Source of the DNA: JAYXXU01 sp049301135
GTDB taxonomy: Bacteria; Pseudomonadota; Gammaproteobacteria; Pseudomonadales; Moraxellaceae
Assembly: GCA_049301135.1 (NCBI GenBank)
Contig: JBAQKP010000044.1
Coordinates: 14,226-78,225, forward strand
Direction: 5' to 3'
DNA length: 64,000 nt
The notes beneath the pieces were generated by a model. It worked only from the letters and a program-made list of their open reading frames with translations, made no database searches and was not told the origin of the DNA. Within the stretch, counting starts at the first letter, position 1, and each line of letters opens with the position of its first letter. This document shows positions 34,295 through 43,254 of this stretch, piece by piece. The position numbers and the translations under genes are program-made.

Positions 34295-37266
34295 CACAAC
34301 TCCTCTGCTGCATAGATCGCGGGTAGCGTGATTTGTACAATCACGCCGCGGCCTTGGTCATAATCGGTTTTGTCGATTAATTGGATACGGCCGCCATGAC
34401 TGCCAATGATACCCTGAACCAACGACAAACCAAGCCCTGTGCCTTGTCCATACTGCTTTGTGGTGACAAACGGTTCAAATAGCTTACCGCGTAGCTCATT
34501 GTTCGGCAGTCCACTGCCATCATCTTCGATTTCGATGTGAATATGTTGGTTATTTTGGTGCGCGCTGATGTGGATTCGGATGCTGTCGGGTGCAGGCTGT
34601 TGCAGGCTGGCATCAATCGCATTGCCAAATAAATTAATAAACACCTGATGCAGTTGTGGCCCATAACCCGCAACCTGTAGTTCTGGCTCAATCGCATTAA
34701 TAAACCGAATCGGTTTGCGTTGTCCCATACGGGTCAGGCTGATCGACTCCTCGACCAATGCACGGAGTCCCAGCCGCTGTTGCTGCGCTTGATCCAGCCG
34801 GTCGGTGCGGGCATAGCCGACCAATGCGTTGACGATGCTGCGAATCCGTTGGGTTTGTTCGAGGATTTTTTGGCTGGTATCTTGGATCTCAGGGTCGTCA
34901 AAGTCTGCTTCCAGATTCTGGGCGAGACCCGCAATCCCCGTGACTGGATTGCCGATTTCGTGCGCCACCCCTGCCACCAGACGGCCAATCGCGGCCAGTC
35001 GATCTTGGTGGGTCAGTTGTTTTTCCAGTTCGGCGATTTTGGTGACATCCTCAATCACCAGCACTTGATTTTGGTCATCTGGTTCGCCGACTGTCGCGCG
35101 TTGTAGATTGACCAAATAATGCCGCTCATCATGTTGCACCGCGAGCCGATAGGTTTGCTGTTGTGTGTCCAACATAAACTGCATCAGCACGCTGCCCCAG
35201 ACATTTGGGATGTCGCCCAGCCGCCAGCCGACCACCTCATCACCAAAATCAGTCAACTCCGCCATCATGCGATTCCAACTCATGATGGTAAATTGCGCAT
35301 TCACCGAGCATACCCCAATCGGCAGTTCGTGCAGCATTTGCCGGTGAAAACGCCGTAACGCATCGAGTTCGGCTGCTGTACCGGAGAGCAGGCTGTTTTG
35401 TTGCTCGTCATCGAGGCGTTGTTCGAGCGCATGGCGTACCGCAATCGGCGGCAGATCCAGTCGTGCATGATAGGGCAGCGCCCGATCCAACAAATCTTGT
35501 GATACCGCAGGGCCGAGTAGCGCGGATAAATTGAAATTTAAGCGTTCACGCAGCCGTGTCAGTTGGCTAGGACGTTGTTCATCCCAACTGAGATTCAGAT
35601 CTTGCAAGGCGTGTTGTAGTTGTTGTGCCGCGATGGCTGCACCCAGTGGCTTACTCAGCGCGGTCTCGATATCCTCGACACACACGGCTCGAATATCCCA
35701 GCGTTGTACCCGCAACATCGGCTCAGGATCATACACTGCGCATTCCAAGGCACGCACCTGCTCCGCTGTGGTTTGTTGAGTCAGCATCGACCCGATTATC
35801 AAGCCAAACGACGACAGCCCCAACGTGACAATACTCATCTCGATCTGAGGCAGCACCGGAGACTGGCCATACAGCAATGCTAACAGTGACCAGTCCAGTT
35901 GCAGCGGTTGATAAACCGCCAACTGTAACAACGACCAACTGGCGATCCCCAACACTAAGCTGAGCAAACAACCGATATCATTGGCACGCGGCCAAAACAA
36001 CACCCCAATCAGCGCGGGCAGTAACACCAAAAAACCACTCAGCGCACTAATCGCAATCGGCACGATGGCAGAATCGCGCAACAACACAAACAGCGAACAG
36101 GCCAACGCAGCGAGTAAGCCGAGTAGCCAAAATTTGCGTTCACGCACATAGCTTTCGAGGGTGTTTTGCCGCTGATTGGGCTGATAAAATTCACTGATAA
36201 AATGATTAAACGCCATGCTAGACAACGCCAGCAAGCCAATCATCAAGCTACTACACAGCGCCGATAAAATCGCAATATAAAACAACAGCGACAACCATGG
36301 CCGCTCCAGTGCCAGCACCACGTTTTGTAGCATCTGTTCCGGCTGTGCGGTCAAACCTAGCTTAATCGCTGCCCACATTAGAATCGGCACAATCACCGCC
36401 AATGGCAACAAATACAGCGATACCCCCCAGCTCATTTTTTTCATTTCATCGGGGCGATTATTCTCCACAAAAATAGACTGATACATATGCGGCATCAAAA
36501 TCGCAAAGAACGAAAATAAAAACACCGCCAATTGCCACGAGCCAGAATTCATCGGCTCAAATAAGCGCTGCACATCAGCAGGATGTTGGGTCAGCCAAGC
36601 GGATAAATCCGCCCAGCCATCAAACACCCAGAGCAGGCAGGCCAGCGCCAAAATGATTAAAAACCCCATTTTAAGCAGCGATTGCAGCGCAATCACCAAC
36701 ATCAACGGCTTGTTGTTACGGTATTCGGTATTGGTGACCAAGCGCTGCACATACAATAAGAATAAAATTAACACAACGTAAACGGTCAGCGTGTGATGCA
36801 GTTTTCCGCCAAATGCGCACACCACATGATCCAGTACCAAGATTTGCATGGCAAAATAAATCAGAGTGATCACCAGTAAAAAACTGGTCGATAATTGCCC
36901 GACGAGGCGATTTTTATAGCGAAAGGCCAATAAATCGGGGACAGAAATCAATTGGTAATTTTTAACCAACCGCAAGATCGGCTCAAGCAGCACGGGCGCA
37001 CACAAAAACAACGCTGAGATGCCGATCAGATAGGCCAGATAGTTAAAGCCTTCCAGATAAGCCGCACCGGGTAAGATATAAATGCCCCAAGCCGCTAAAG
37101 CAACCCCAACCGCCAGCGTATGTAAGCCAGAGTGGTGCATCAGTCTGTGCAGGAATTTACCGCGTGCGACAGCGCGTACCAGCAGCATCAGCAACACAAA
37201 ATACAGCACACTGAGCGGCACCAGCCAGTGCTTAATCAGCAACAGATCCGACCAGTGTTCAGCCAT
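34294..37266 (-). CDS. cbrA: Transporter-fused sensor histidine kinase CbrA
   Basis: A 990-residue fusion of an SLC5 (sodium/solute symporter-like) membrane domain and a histidine kinase. About 13 helices fill residues 10-500. A linker of about 510-620 precedes a PAS domain (about 640-750, 'LPIGVCSVNAQFTIMSWNRM'). The H-box is 'VAGVAHEIGNPVTGIAGL', the N-box 'FINLFGNAIDA', and the G-box 'GQGTGLGLSLVQGIIGSHGG', quoted as family motif. This architecture is that of CbrA, which binds and transports histidine in Pseudomonas. It overlaps cbrX by eight bases and cbrB by one. The ligand here is not known. Confidence 0.92.
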   Translation of the reverse strand: MAEHWSDLLLIKHWLVPLSVLYFVLLMLLVRAVARGKFLHRLMHHSGLHTLAVGVALAAWGIYILPGAAYLEGFNYLAYLIGISALFLCAPVLLEPILRLVKNYQLISVPDLLAFRYKNRLVGQLSTSFLLVITLIYFAMQILVLDHVVCAFGGKLHHTLTVYVVLILFLLYVQRLVTNTEYRNNKPLMLVIALQSLLKMGFLIILALACLLWVFDGWADLSAWLTQHPADVQRLFEPMNSGSWQLAVFLFSFFAILMPHMYQSIFVENNRPDEMKKMSWGVSLYLLPLAVIVPILMWAAIKLGLTAQPEQMLQNVVLALERPWLSLLFYIAILSALCSSLMIGLLALSSMAFNHFISEFYQPNQRQNTLESYVRERKFWLLGLLAALACSLFVLLRDSAIVPIAISALSGFLVLLPALIGVLFWPRANDIGCLLSLVLGIASWSLLQLAVYQPLQLDWSLLALLYGQSPVLPQIEMSIVTLGLSSFGLIIGSMLTQQTTAEQVRALECAVYDPEPMLRVQRWDIRAVCVEDIETALSKPLGAAIAAQQLQHALQDLNLSWDEQRPSQLTRLRERLNFNLSALLGPAVSQDLLDRALPYHARLDLPPIAVRHALEQRLDDEQQNSLLSGTAAELDALRRFHRQMLHELPIGVCSVNAQFTIMSWNRMMAELTDFGDEVVGWRLGDIPNVWGSVLMQFMLDTQQQTYRLAVQHDERHYLVNLQRATVGEPDDQNQVLVIEDVTKIAELEKQLTHQDRLAAIGRLVAGVAHEIGNPVTGIAGLAQNLEADFDDPEIQDTSQKILEQTQRIRSIVNALVGYARTDRLDQAQQQRLGLRALVEESISLTRMGQRKPIRFINAIEPELQVAGYGPQLHQVFINLFGNAIDASLQQPAPDSIRIHISAHQNNQHIHIEIEDDGSGLPNNELRGKLFEPFVTTKQYGQGTGLGLSLVQGIIGSHGGRIQLIDKTDYDQGRGVIVQITLPAIYAAEEL

Positions 37267-37435
37267 GAGAAGGGTGTTCCGCCCGCATGCTCCAAAAGCA
37301 ACCGAGGATAATCAGCGCCCATAGGCCAGCGGGCATCAGCCAGCCGTGCGGCAGTCGCATCGCCAGTTGTGCCACCAGTGGCGGCAGCATAAACACGCCG
37401 AACACCACCAAAAGAATCATTCGACTCACATACAT
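37259..37435 (-). CDS. cbrX: Small membrane protein CbrX
   Basis: A 58-residue protein with two hydrophobic segments (about 5-21 and 29-48) and a short polar tail. It sits directly before cbrA with an eight-base overlap (ATGGCTGA), which fits CbrX of Pseudomonas, a small protein translationally coupled to CbrA. The start at ATG 37435 is a choice; there is no strong ribosome site. The frame extends further upstream into gluQRS, where the sequence no longer looks membrane-like. The role is taken from position and topology only. Confidence 0.78.
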   Translation of the reverse strand: MYVSRMILLVVFGVFMLPPLVAQLAMRLPHGWLMPAGLWALIILGCFWSMRAEHPSHG

Positions 37436-37473
37436 CTTGATCTGATTCCGTTCGCTGATCGGTTGCTGGTACG

Positions 37474-38358
37474 TTACTGGTACACCCCATCCAATCTCAC
37501 CTGTCGCTGCACGGTCGCCAACTGCCAATGCCGTACGCCATGCTGTAACTGCTGGGCGACTGATCCGGTTTGCGGGTCAGGCTGTCCCAACGCCAGCAGT
37601 GCCTGTCGAATCAACGCGCCCGCATGACGATAATCGAGGGCTTGGGCAAGGTTCTGCTTGGAGAGTTTTTGGCCATTGGCATTCATCGCCAGTGGCAGAT
37701 GTGCGTAGTCTAACCTCGCGACGTTTAAACAGCGTCCCAGCCAAATCTGTCGGGCAGTGTTGTCCAATAAATCAGCGCCACGCACCACCTCGGTCACGCC
37801 TTGCGCCGCATCATCGACCACCACCGCCAGTTGATAACTGATGATGCCATCTCGACGTTTTAACACAAAATCGCCGATGCTGTGCTGTAGGTGATCGGAT
37901 TGCGAGCCTTGAATCAAATCTTTAAAAATAATCGGGAGGTCATCCACTTTGAGCCGAATCGCATTTCCCGTCGGCTCAAGTGCGGCAGCACGACAAGTGG
38001 CGGGATAGCGCGTTTGGCCGGAGAGTAATTTGCGGCTACAGGCGCAGGCATAAGTCAGGTCTTGTGCGGCCAGTTGGCTGAGTGCCTGCTCGTATAGATG
38101 GAGGCGATCTTGTTGACGCACGACGGGACGGTCAGGACATAATCCAAATGCATCGAGTGCATCTAGAATTTGTTGCTCGGCACCGGCTTGAATTCTTGGA
38201 ATATCAGTATCTTCAATGCGTACCAGCCATTCGCCGCCGCGTGCTTTGACCTGACAATAACTGGCAATCGCCGTGATCAGGGAGCCAAAATGCAAAGGGC
38301 CGGTTGGCGATGGCGCAAACCGACCCACAGGGCGTGCTGAAGCAGGATGCATCTGCAA
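37474..38358 (-). CDS. gluQ: Glutamyl-Q tRNA(Asp) synthetase
   Basis: A truncated GluRS paralogue of 294 residues that glutamylates queuosine in the anticodon of tRNA-Asp. The class I site is 'FAPSPTGPLHFGSLITAI' (HIGH-like), with 'KLSKQNLA' as the KMSKS-like loop. Zinc ligands are in 'YACACSRK' and 'YPATCR'. The anticodon-binding domain of GluRS is absent, as expected. Order dksA-gluQRS-cbrX-cbrA is the one found in Pseudomonas. Also called yadB. Confidence 0.94.
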   Translation of the reverse strand: MQMHPASARPVGRFAPSPTGPLHFGSLITAIASYCQVKARGGEWLVRIEDTDIPRIQAGAEQQILDALDAFGLCPDRPVVRQQDRLHLYEQALSQLAAQDLTYACACSRKLLSGQTRYPATCRAAALEPTGNAIRLKVDDLPIIFKDLIQGSQSDHLQHSIGDFVLKRRDGIISYQLAVVVDDAAQGVTEVVRGADLLDNTARQIWLGRCLNVARLDYAHLPLAMNANGQKLSKQNLAQALDYRHAGALIRQALLALGQPDPQTGSVAQQLQHGVRHWQLATVQRQVRLDGVYQ

Positions 38359-38361
38359 GCA

Positions 38362-38898
38362 CTAGCCGTGATTTTGCTTTTCTTTAATCTCTGCGAGTGT
38401 TTTGCAGTCGATACATTGGGTGGCGGTTGGACGTGCCTCGAGTCTGCGTAGACCGATTTCTACCCCACAGGTCTCGCAGTAGCCATAGTCACCGGTTTCA
38501 ATCGCTTGCAAGGATTGTTCGATTTTGCGGATCAGCTTGCGTTCACGATCCCGCGTGCGCAGCTCAATCGCAAATTCTTCTTCTTGGGTCGCCCGATCAT
38601 TTACATCTGGCAATGCAGCGGATTCATCTTGCATGTAGCTCATGGTGCGATCGACTTCTTGCATCAGATCCGCTTTCCATGCGTGCAGAATTTTACTAAA
38701 GTGGTCAAACTGCGCGTCTGACATGTACTCTTCGCCTGCGCTCATTTGATAGGGCGCAATCCCGTACAAACTGTTACTGACCGGAATCGCGATGGGCTTT
38801 GGCTCGGCGGCACTCGGCTTACGGCTACGCGTTTTGGTCGGTTTGGACAGGGGTTCTGCTGCGTCACTGGCTGACGCATTCAGTTTTTCAACGGCCAT
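38362..38898 (-). CDS. dksA: RNA polymerase-binding transcription factor DksA
   Basis: A 178-residue protein that enters the RNA polymerase secondary channel and works with ppGpp. The coiled-coil tip reads 'DVNDRATQEEEF', keeping the two Asp and the Ala needed at the tip. The zinc finger is 'CETCG' plus 'CIDC', with all four Cys. The first 45 residues are a Lys/Ala/Pro-rich extension not found in E. coli DksA (151 residues) but common in Acinetobacter. It lies three bases upstream of gluQRS, so both are one unit. Confidence 0.95.
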   Translation of the reverse strand: MAVEKLNASASDAAEPLSKPTKTRSRKPSAAEPKPIAIPVSNSLYGIAPYQMSAGEEYMSDAQFDHFSKILHAWKADLMQEVDRTMSYMQDESAALPDVNDRATQEEEFAIELRTRDRERKLIRKIEQSLQAIETGDYGYCETCGVEIGLRRLEARPTATQCIDCKTLAEIKEKQNHG

Positions 38899-39011
38899 TT
38901 GGGCATCCTCATCAAAAACCGTCTATCTATACGCGCAAACAATACGTCGATGCAACCGTTTGTTGTTTTTGTTGGTCGGTTTTTCGCAATGCTGCCCCAG
39001 AATCGGCGTGC

Positions 39012-39848
39012 TCAATAGCCCAATGATAAAAAATCCACCCCATTCGGGATTTTTGCCAGTCGATGTACACCGGTTTCTAGTTGGCCATTTGCGTGTAAGC
39101 GCAACCAACGATAACCCGGTGGGACACGATCTAACGCGAACTCACGACTGAGTGGTTTAAACTGAATACAGGTCGAAGGACATGAGTAAATCGAGGTGTG
39201 GCCGCGTACCGCTTCGAACACCTGATGCACATGACCATGCAAAATACTGCGCACCTGTGGATGCTGCTCGATGATCCGCCAAAATGGAAAACTATCGGTC
39301 AGCATGTGAGCGTCCAGCCAGCGTGAACCGACCGCCAGCGGATGGTGATGCAACGCCACAATGGTATGAAAATCCGCAGTGGACTCCAACGCATCTTGCA
39401 GCCATTCCAGTTCGTGCCGCGAAAAGTGCCCTGCAACTTGATGGTCTTCGCTGGAGTTCAGCATGATGATGCGCCAGTTACCGACGGCAATCACACTCGG
39501 ACTACTACAGGCGTGTGGAACACTGCCCCCTAGAAATAACTGATCCAGATCATGGTTGCCCTGTAGCCAATGCTGCGGTGCGCCTAACGCCGCCAAAAGC
39601 TGATGAAAGCGCGCGTAGGTTTCGAGGGCGGGAGCTTGCGCAATGTCGCCAGTCGCCAACACCAGATCAATCTTCGGGTGATTTTGCTGGATTAACGCCA
39701 ACACCTGCGCAAAGCTCTGTTGGGTATTCATGCCCAGCAGACACGCATTGGGATCTTTAAACAGATGCGGATCAGAGACTTGAATCATCTCTATCGGAGG
39801 ATGATCAGTCTGCGTGCGCATCGAATGCTCAGTGGGGTCGGTTGCCAT
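39012..39848 (-). CDS. cpdA: 3',5'-cyclic-AMP phosphodiesterase CpdA
   Basis: A calcineurin-like phosphodiesterase of 278 residues that lowers cAMP. Metal ligands appear in order: 'QVSDPHLF', 'LATGDIAQ', 'LQGNHDLD', 'ALHHHPL' and 'ILHGHVHQ'. GGGGAG lies six to seven bases before ATG 39848, and the gene starts two bases after nudF, so the pair is co-translated. The placement next to nudF matches E. coli and Acinetobacter. cAMP and the downstream CbrAB system would both touch carbon control (inference). Confidence 0.92.
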   Translation of the reverse strand: MATDPTEHSMRTQTDHPPIEMIQVSDPHLFKDPNACLLGMNTQQSFAQVLALIQQNHPKIDLVLATGDIAQAPALETYARFHQLLAALGAPQHWLQGNHDLDQLFLGGSVPHACSSPSVIAVGNWRIIMLNSSEDHQVAGHFSRHELEWLQDALESTADFHTIVALHHHPLAVGSRWLDAHMLTDSFPFWRIIEQHPQVRSILHGHVHQVFEAVRGHTSIYSCPSTCIQFKPLSREFALDRVPPGYRWLRLHANGQLETGVHRLAKIPNGVDFLSLGY

Positions 39849-39850
39849 GT

Positions 39851-40537
39851 TTAGCTCCCCGCTCGCGATGGATGCTCATGCAGTCTGACCTGCGCTGTGG
39901 TGTGCGGCGTGTCTCGTTGCATCGCTTGTCGTCGCTGCTGCTGTAGCCATTGTAGCGCGATAATCAGCGGTGCATTGCGGACTCGATCACTGTGTAATAG
40001 CAGATCAAGCTCGGCGTAAGCAATTACATGCAACAAGATGTTTTCGCCTTCGTCGGCTGCGCCATAAATGCCGCCAACCCCACGCAAATCCGCCAGCGCG
40101 GCATACAGGGTAAATTGCTCATCACAACCGCCAACCGACGGATAAAATTGATAAATTTTTTCGAGCTGGCCAATCTGAATGCCAGTTTCTTCGTGCGCTT
40201 CACGGATTGCGGCCTGTTCTGCGCTTTCGCCTTGATCGACCAAGCCCGCCACGACTTCAAGTTGCCATGCTGATACTGGATCAGCAATCGCACCAACCCT
40301 AAACTGTTCGATCAGCAGAAAGCACTGCTGCTGTGGATCATGGATCAACACACCAACCGCTGCAGGTCGGCGCAGCAATTCGCGCTGTAGCGGCTGACTC
40401 AGTTGTTGATCAGCGAACAGTCGATGGCGTAGTTGGATCTGATCAATGCGACCAAACCCTGCAAATACTTGTTGTTGTGCGTCGATGTAAGTATCGTTGA
40501 GTCCAAATACCGGACATCGCCAGTTGGGATCGCGCAT
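39851..40537 (-). CDS. nudF: ADP-ribose pyrophosphatase NudF
   Basis: A Nudix hydrolase of 228 residues. The Nudix box spans 'GLVDQGESAEQAAIREAHEE' and continues 'TGIQIG', with Glu ligands intact. The 'HDPQQQCFLLIEQFRVGA' strand and the late 'EGENILLHVIAYAEL' fit the ADP-ribose pyrophosphatase type. ATG 40537 is preferred over 40573, as the extra residues do not match relatives. It is followed by cpdA two bases later. Confidence 0.9.
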   Translation of the reverse strand: MRDPNWRCPVFGLNDTYIDAQQQVFAGFGRIDQIQLRHRLFADQQLSQPLQRELLRRPAAVGVLIHDPQQQCFLLIEQFRVGAIADPVSAWQLEVVAGLVDQGESAEQAAIREAHEETGIQIGQLEKIYQFYPSVGGCDEQFTLYAALADLRGVGGIYGAADEGENILLHVIAYAELDLLLHSDRVRNAPLIIALQWLQQQRRQAMQRDTPHTTAQVRLHEHPSRAGS

Positions 40538-40686
40538 GTTATACCGTCGTTTGAAGCGATAACTGTAAAACATTAGCAGAGCGGCTGCATAAAATGTAGC
40601 CCCGTATTGGCTAAAGCGTGACGGGGTTGGATAAAATGTGACTTAAACCGATCAATTTCCGACAAACTCCGACCAATCTCGCCACA

Positions 40687-41163
40687 CTAGCGCGTACAAC
40701 TGATCTCGTGCGATTCGTCTTCTTCAGCGTTGGTTCGAAAAACCGCACGTTGTGCGGACAACGCAACAATCTGCGCCGACTCGCTTTGACCATTCATCAG
40801 CTCAGCTTTTAGATTGATTATCGCTTCAAGTTCGGGATTCGAATGCACAAACTTAGGCACTGCTGTGATGGTTTCAACCAGTTGATCGGGTGCAATCAGT
40901 TGCCACGTGGCATCCACGCTTAATTCGTAGACAATATCCAGATTAAACGGATGGAGTTGGAAGCTTAGGCGGCTGTCAGATCGCGTTGTGCCATCGGCAA
41001 AATAGGTGTCTACCGACGTGCCGACCAGTGTTTGCTCTTTACTGTTGACCTCAAAGCTACAGTGCCAAGTACCGAGTAACAGTGCCGAATCAATCGGGGC
41101 TGCTGCCAGTGACGCTGTCGCCAGCAGACTAATAAATCCGATTGCGTAATAGTTTGTTTTCAA
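40687..41163 (-). CDS. Secreted protein of unknown function
   Basis: I place the start at TTG 41163, nine bases after GGAG. It then begins with a clean signal peptide 'MKTNYYAIGFISLLATA', cleaved near AAA-P. The mature protein is about 135 residues with 'LLGTWHCSFEV' and 'DTYFADGTTRSDSRLSF', a pattern like lipocalin-like or 'stress-response' small beta-barrel proteins, and two Cys (in 'WHCSF' and the final 'ISCTR') that may form a disulfide. An ATG at 41184 would spoil the signal peptide. It is 58 bases after thiC on the same strand. No family is recognised with confidence. Confidence 0.7.
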   Translation of the reverse strand: MKTNYYAIGFISLLATASLAAAPIDSALLLGTWHCSFEVNSKEQTLVGTSVDTYFADGTTRSDSRLSFQLHPFNLDIVYELSVDATWQLIAPDQLVETITAVPKFVHSNPELEAIINLKAELMNGQSESAQIVALSAQRAVFRTNAEEDESHEISCTR

Positions 41164-41221
41164 AATGATATTCTCCGTAAACATGAGAACTAGGGCAGTC
41201 AGTTGGACTGCCCAGATCGGT

Positions 41222-43111
41222 TTAGACTTCTTTGTACAGTTGCTTGCCGTCTTCCGCAAATTTTTCAGACATCTCAATCATACCCGCTTGTACCGCTGCA
41301 TCTTCGGTCAGTCCTTGTTTTGCCGCGTAATCACGCACATTTTGCGTAATTTTCATCGAGCAAAACTTCGGACCACACATCGAGCAAAAATGCGCAGACT
41401 TGTGTGCGTCTTTTGGCAAGGTCTCGTCATGAAAGGCGCGGGCGGTGTCGGGATCAAGTGACAGGTTAAACTGATCTTCCCAGCGGAACTCAAAGCGTGC
41501 TTTCGACAACGCATTGTCACGCACTTGCGCGCCGGGGTGGCCTTTGGCAAGGTCGGCGGCGTGGGCGGCAATCTTGTAGGTGATGATGCCGTCTTTCACG
41601 TCTTTTTTGTCCGGCAGACCCAAGTGTTCTTTGGGGGTGACGTAACACAGCATGGCCGTGCCATACCAGCCGATCATCGCTGCGCCAATCGCACTGGTGA
41701 TGTGATCGTAACCGGGGGCGATGTCGGTGGTTAGTGGCCCTAGCGTATAAAACGGCGCCTCACCACACACTTCAAGCTGTAGATCCATGTTTTCTTTGAT
41801 CATGTGCATCGGCACGTGGCCCGGCCCTTCGATCATTACTTGTACGTCGTGTTTCCACGCAATTTGGGTCAGTTCGCCCAAGGTGCGCAATTCACCAAAC
41901 TGTGCATCGTCGTTGGCGTCTTGAATACAACCCGGCCGTAAGCCATCGCCTAAGCTAAACGACACGTCGTAGGCCTTCATGATTTCGCAGATGTCTTCAA
42001 AATGCGTGTACAAGAAGTTTTCTTGATGATGCGCCAAGCACCATTGCGCCATGATCGAACCGCCGCGCGACACGATACCAGTTAAGCGGTTTGCGGTCAG
42101 TGGCACGTAGCGCAGCAGTACCCCAGCATGAATGGTAAAATAATCAACGCCTTGTTCGGCTTGCTCGATCAAGGTGTCACGGAACAATTCCCACGTCAGG
42201 TCTTCGGCCACGCCATCGACTTTTTCGAGCGCTTGATAAATCGGCACAGTCCCAATCGGCACCGGCGAATTACGCACGATCCACTCACGGGTTTCGTGAA
42301 TGTGTTTGCCGGTCGATAGATCCATGATGGTGTCGGCACCCCAACGGGTTGCCCACGTCATTTTGGCGACTTCGTCGTCAATGGATGACCCGAGCGCACT
42401 GTTGCCGATGTTGGCGTTGATCTTGACCAAAAAATTTCGGCCAATGATCATCGGTTCAAGTTCGGTGTGGTTGATGTTGGCCGGAATAATCGCACGGCCT
42501 GCTGCCACTTCACTGCGTACAAATTCGGCGGTGATTTCTTTGGGCAGACGCGCACCAAACGAATGGCCTTCATGTTGGCGGGTGTCCGTGCCTTCGTATT
42601 GGCGCTGGTTTTCGCGGATGGCGATGTATTCCATTTCAGGGGTAATGATTCCCTGACGTGCATAGTGCATTTGGCTGACGTTTTGACCGGCTTTGGCGCG
42701 CCGTGGGTTTTGAATATGCGCAAAACGTAGGTTAGCGGTGGCAATGTCCCGCGCCCGTGCTTGACCAAATTCAGACGACAGCCCCGACAGTTTTTCAGTG
42801 TCGCCGCGCGCGTCGATCCATTTGCCACGCAAATCGGGCAGGCCTTTGGTCAGATCAATCGACACTGAGTGGTCGGTGTACGCGCCCGAGGTGTCATACA
42901 CCAAGACGGGTGGGTTTTTTTCGCCGCCTAAACCAGTCGGGGTGGCGGTCAAACGAATTTCGCGCATCGGCACTTGGATATCTGGTGTTGACCCTTCGAT
43001 ATACACCTTGCGTGAGGCGGGCAAAATACGGGTCAGATCTAGTGCTTCTTGTTCATGTTTGGATAGAGCGGAGTTAGACGGGGTCGATGAGGGGTCGGTC
43101 ATCTGATTCAT
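41222..43111 (-). CDS. thiC: Phosphomethylpyrimidine synthase ThiC
   Basis: A radical SAM enzyme that converts aminoimidazole ribotide to the HMP phosphate of thiamine. 629 residues. The C-terminal iron-sulfur motif is in 'CSMCGPKFCSMKI', with three Cys. 'FTIHAGVLLRYVPLTANR' and 'MIEGPGHVPMHMI' are family blocks. ATG 43111 follows relatives; the open frame extends to 43150. I looked for the usual TPP riboswitch in the 143 bases before the start and see none of its conserved blocks. The tolC gene is divergent. Confidence 0.96.
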   Translation of the reverse strand: MNQMTDPSSTPSNSALSKHEQEALDLTRILPASRKVYIEGSTPDIQVPMREIRLTATPTGLGGEKNPPVLVYDTSGAYTDHSVSIDLTKGLPDLRGKWIDARGDTEKLSGLSSEFGQARARDIATANLRFAHIQNPRRAKAGQNVSQMHYARQGIITPEMEYIAIRENQRQYEGTDTRQHEGHSFGARLPKEITAEFVRSEVAAGRAIIPANINHTELEPMIIGRNFLVKINANIGNSALGSSIDDEVAKMTWATRWGADTIMDLSTGKHIHETREWIVRNSPVPIGTVPIYQALEKVDGVAEDLTWELFRDTLIEQAEQGVDYFTIHAGVLLRYVPLTANRLTGIVSRGGSIMAQWCLAHHQENFLYTHFEDICEIMKAYDVSFSLGDGLRPGCIQDANDDAQFGELRTLGELTQIAWKHDVQVMIEGPGHVPMHMIKENMDLQLEVCGEAPFYTLGPLTTDIAPGYDHITSAIGAAMIGWYGTAMLCYVTPKEHLGLPDKKDVKDGIITYKIAAHAADLAKGHPGAQVRDNALSKARFEFRWEDQFNLSLDPDTARAFHDETLPKDAHKSAHFCSMCGPKFCSMKITQNVRDYAAKQGLTEDAAVQAGMIEMSEKFAEDGKQLYKEV

Positions 43112-43254
43112 GGCGGCTTCCAGCGAGTATATGTGAGAAAACTTGCCCACTATATCGCGTGCTAGAGGTCAGGGCTACCGTCAATCGGTCTGTGTTGTTC
43201 TTGTGTTTAGCCGAATGTTTGACTACGCTCAGAGCCTATGGGTTGGATGGCCAC

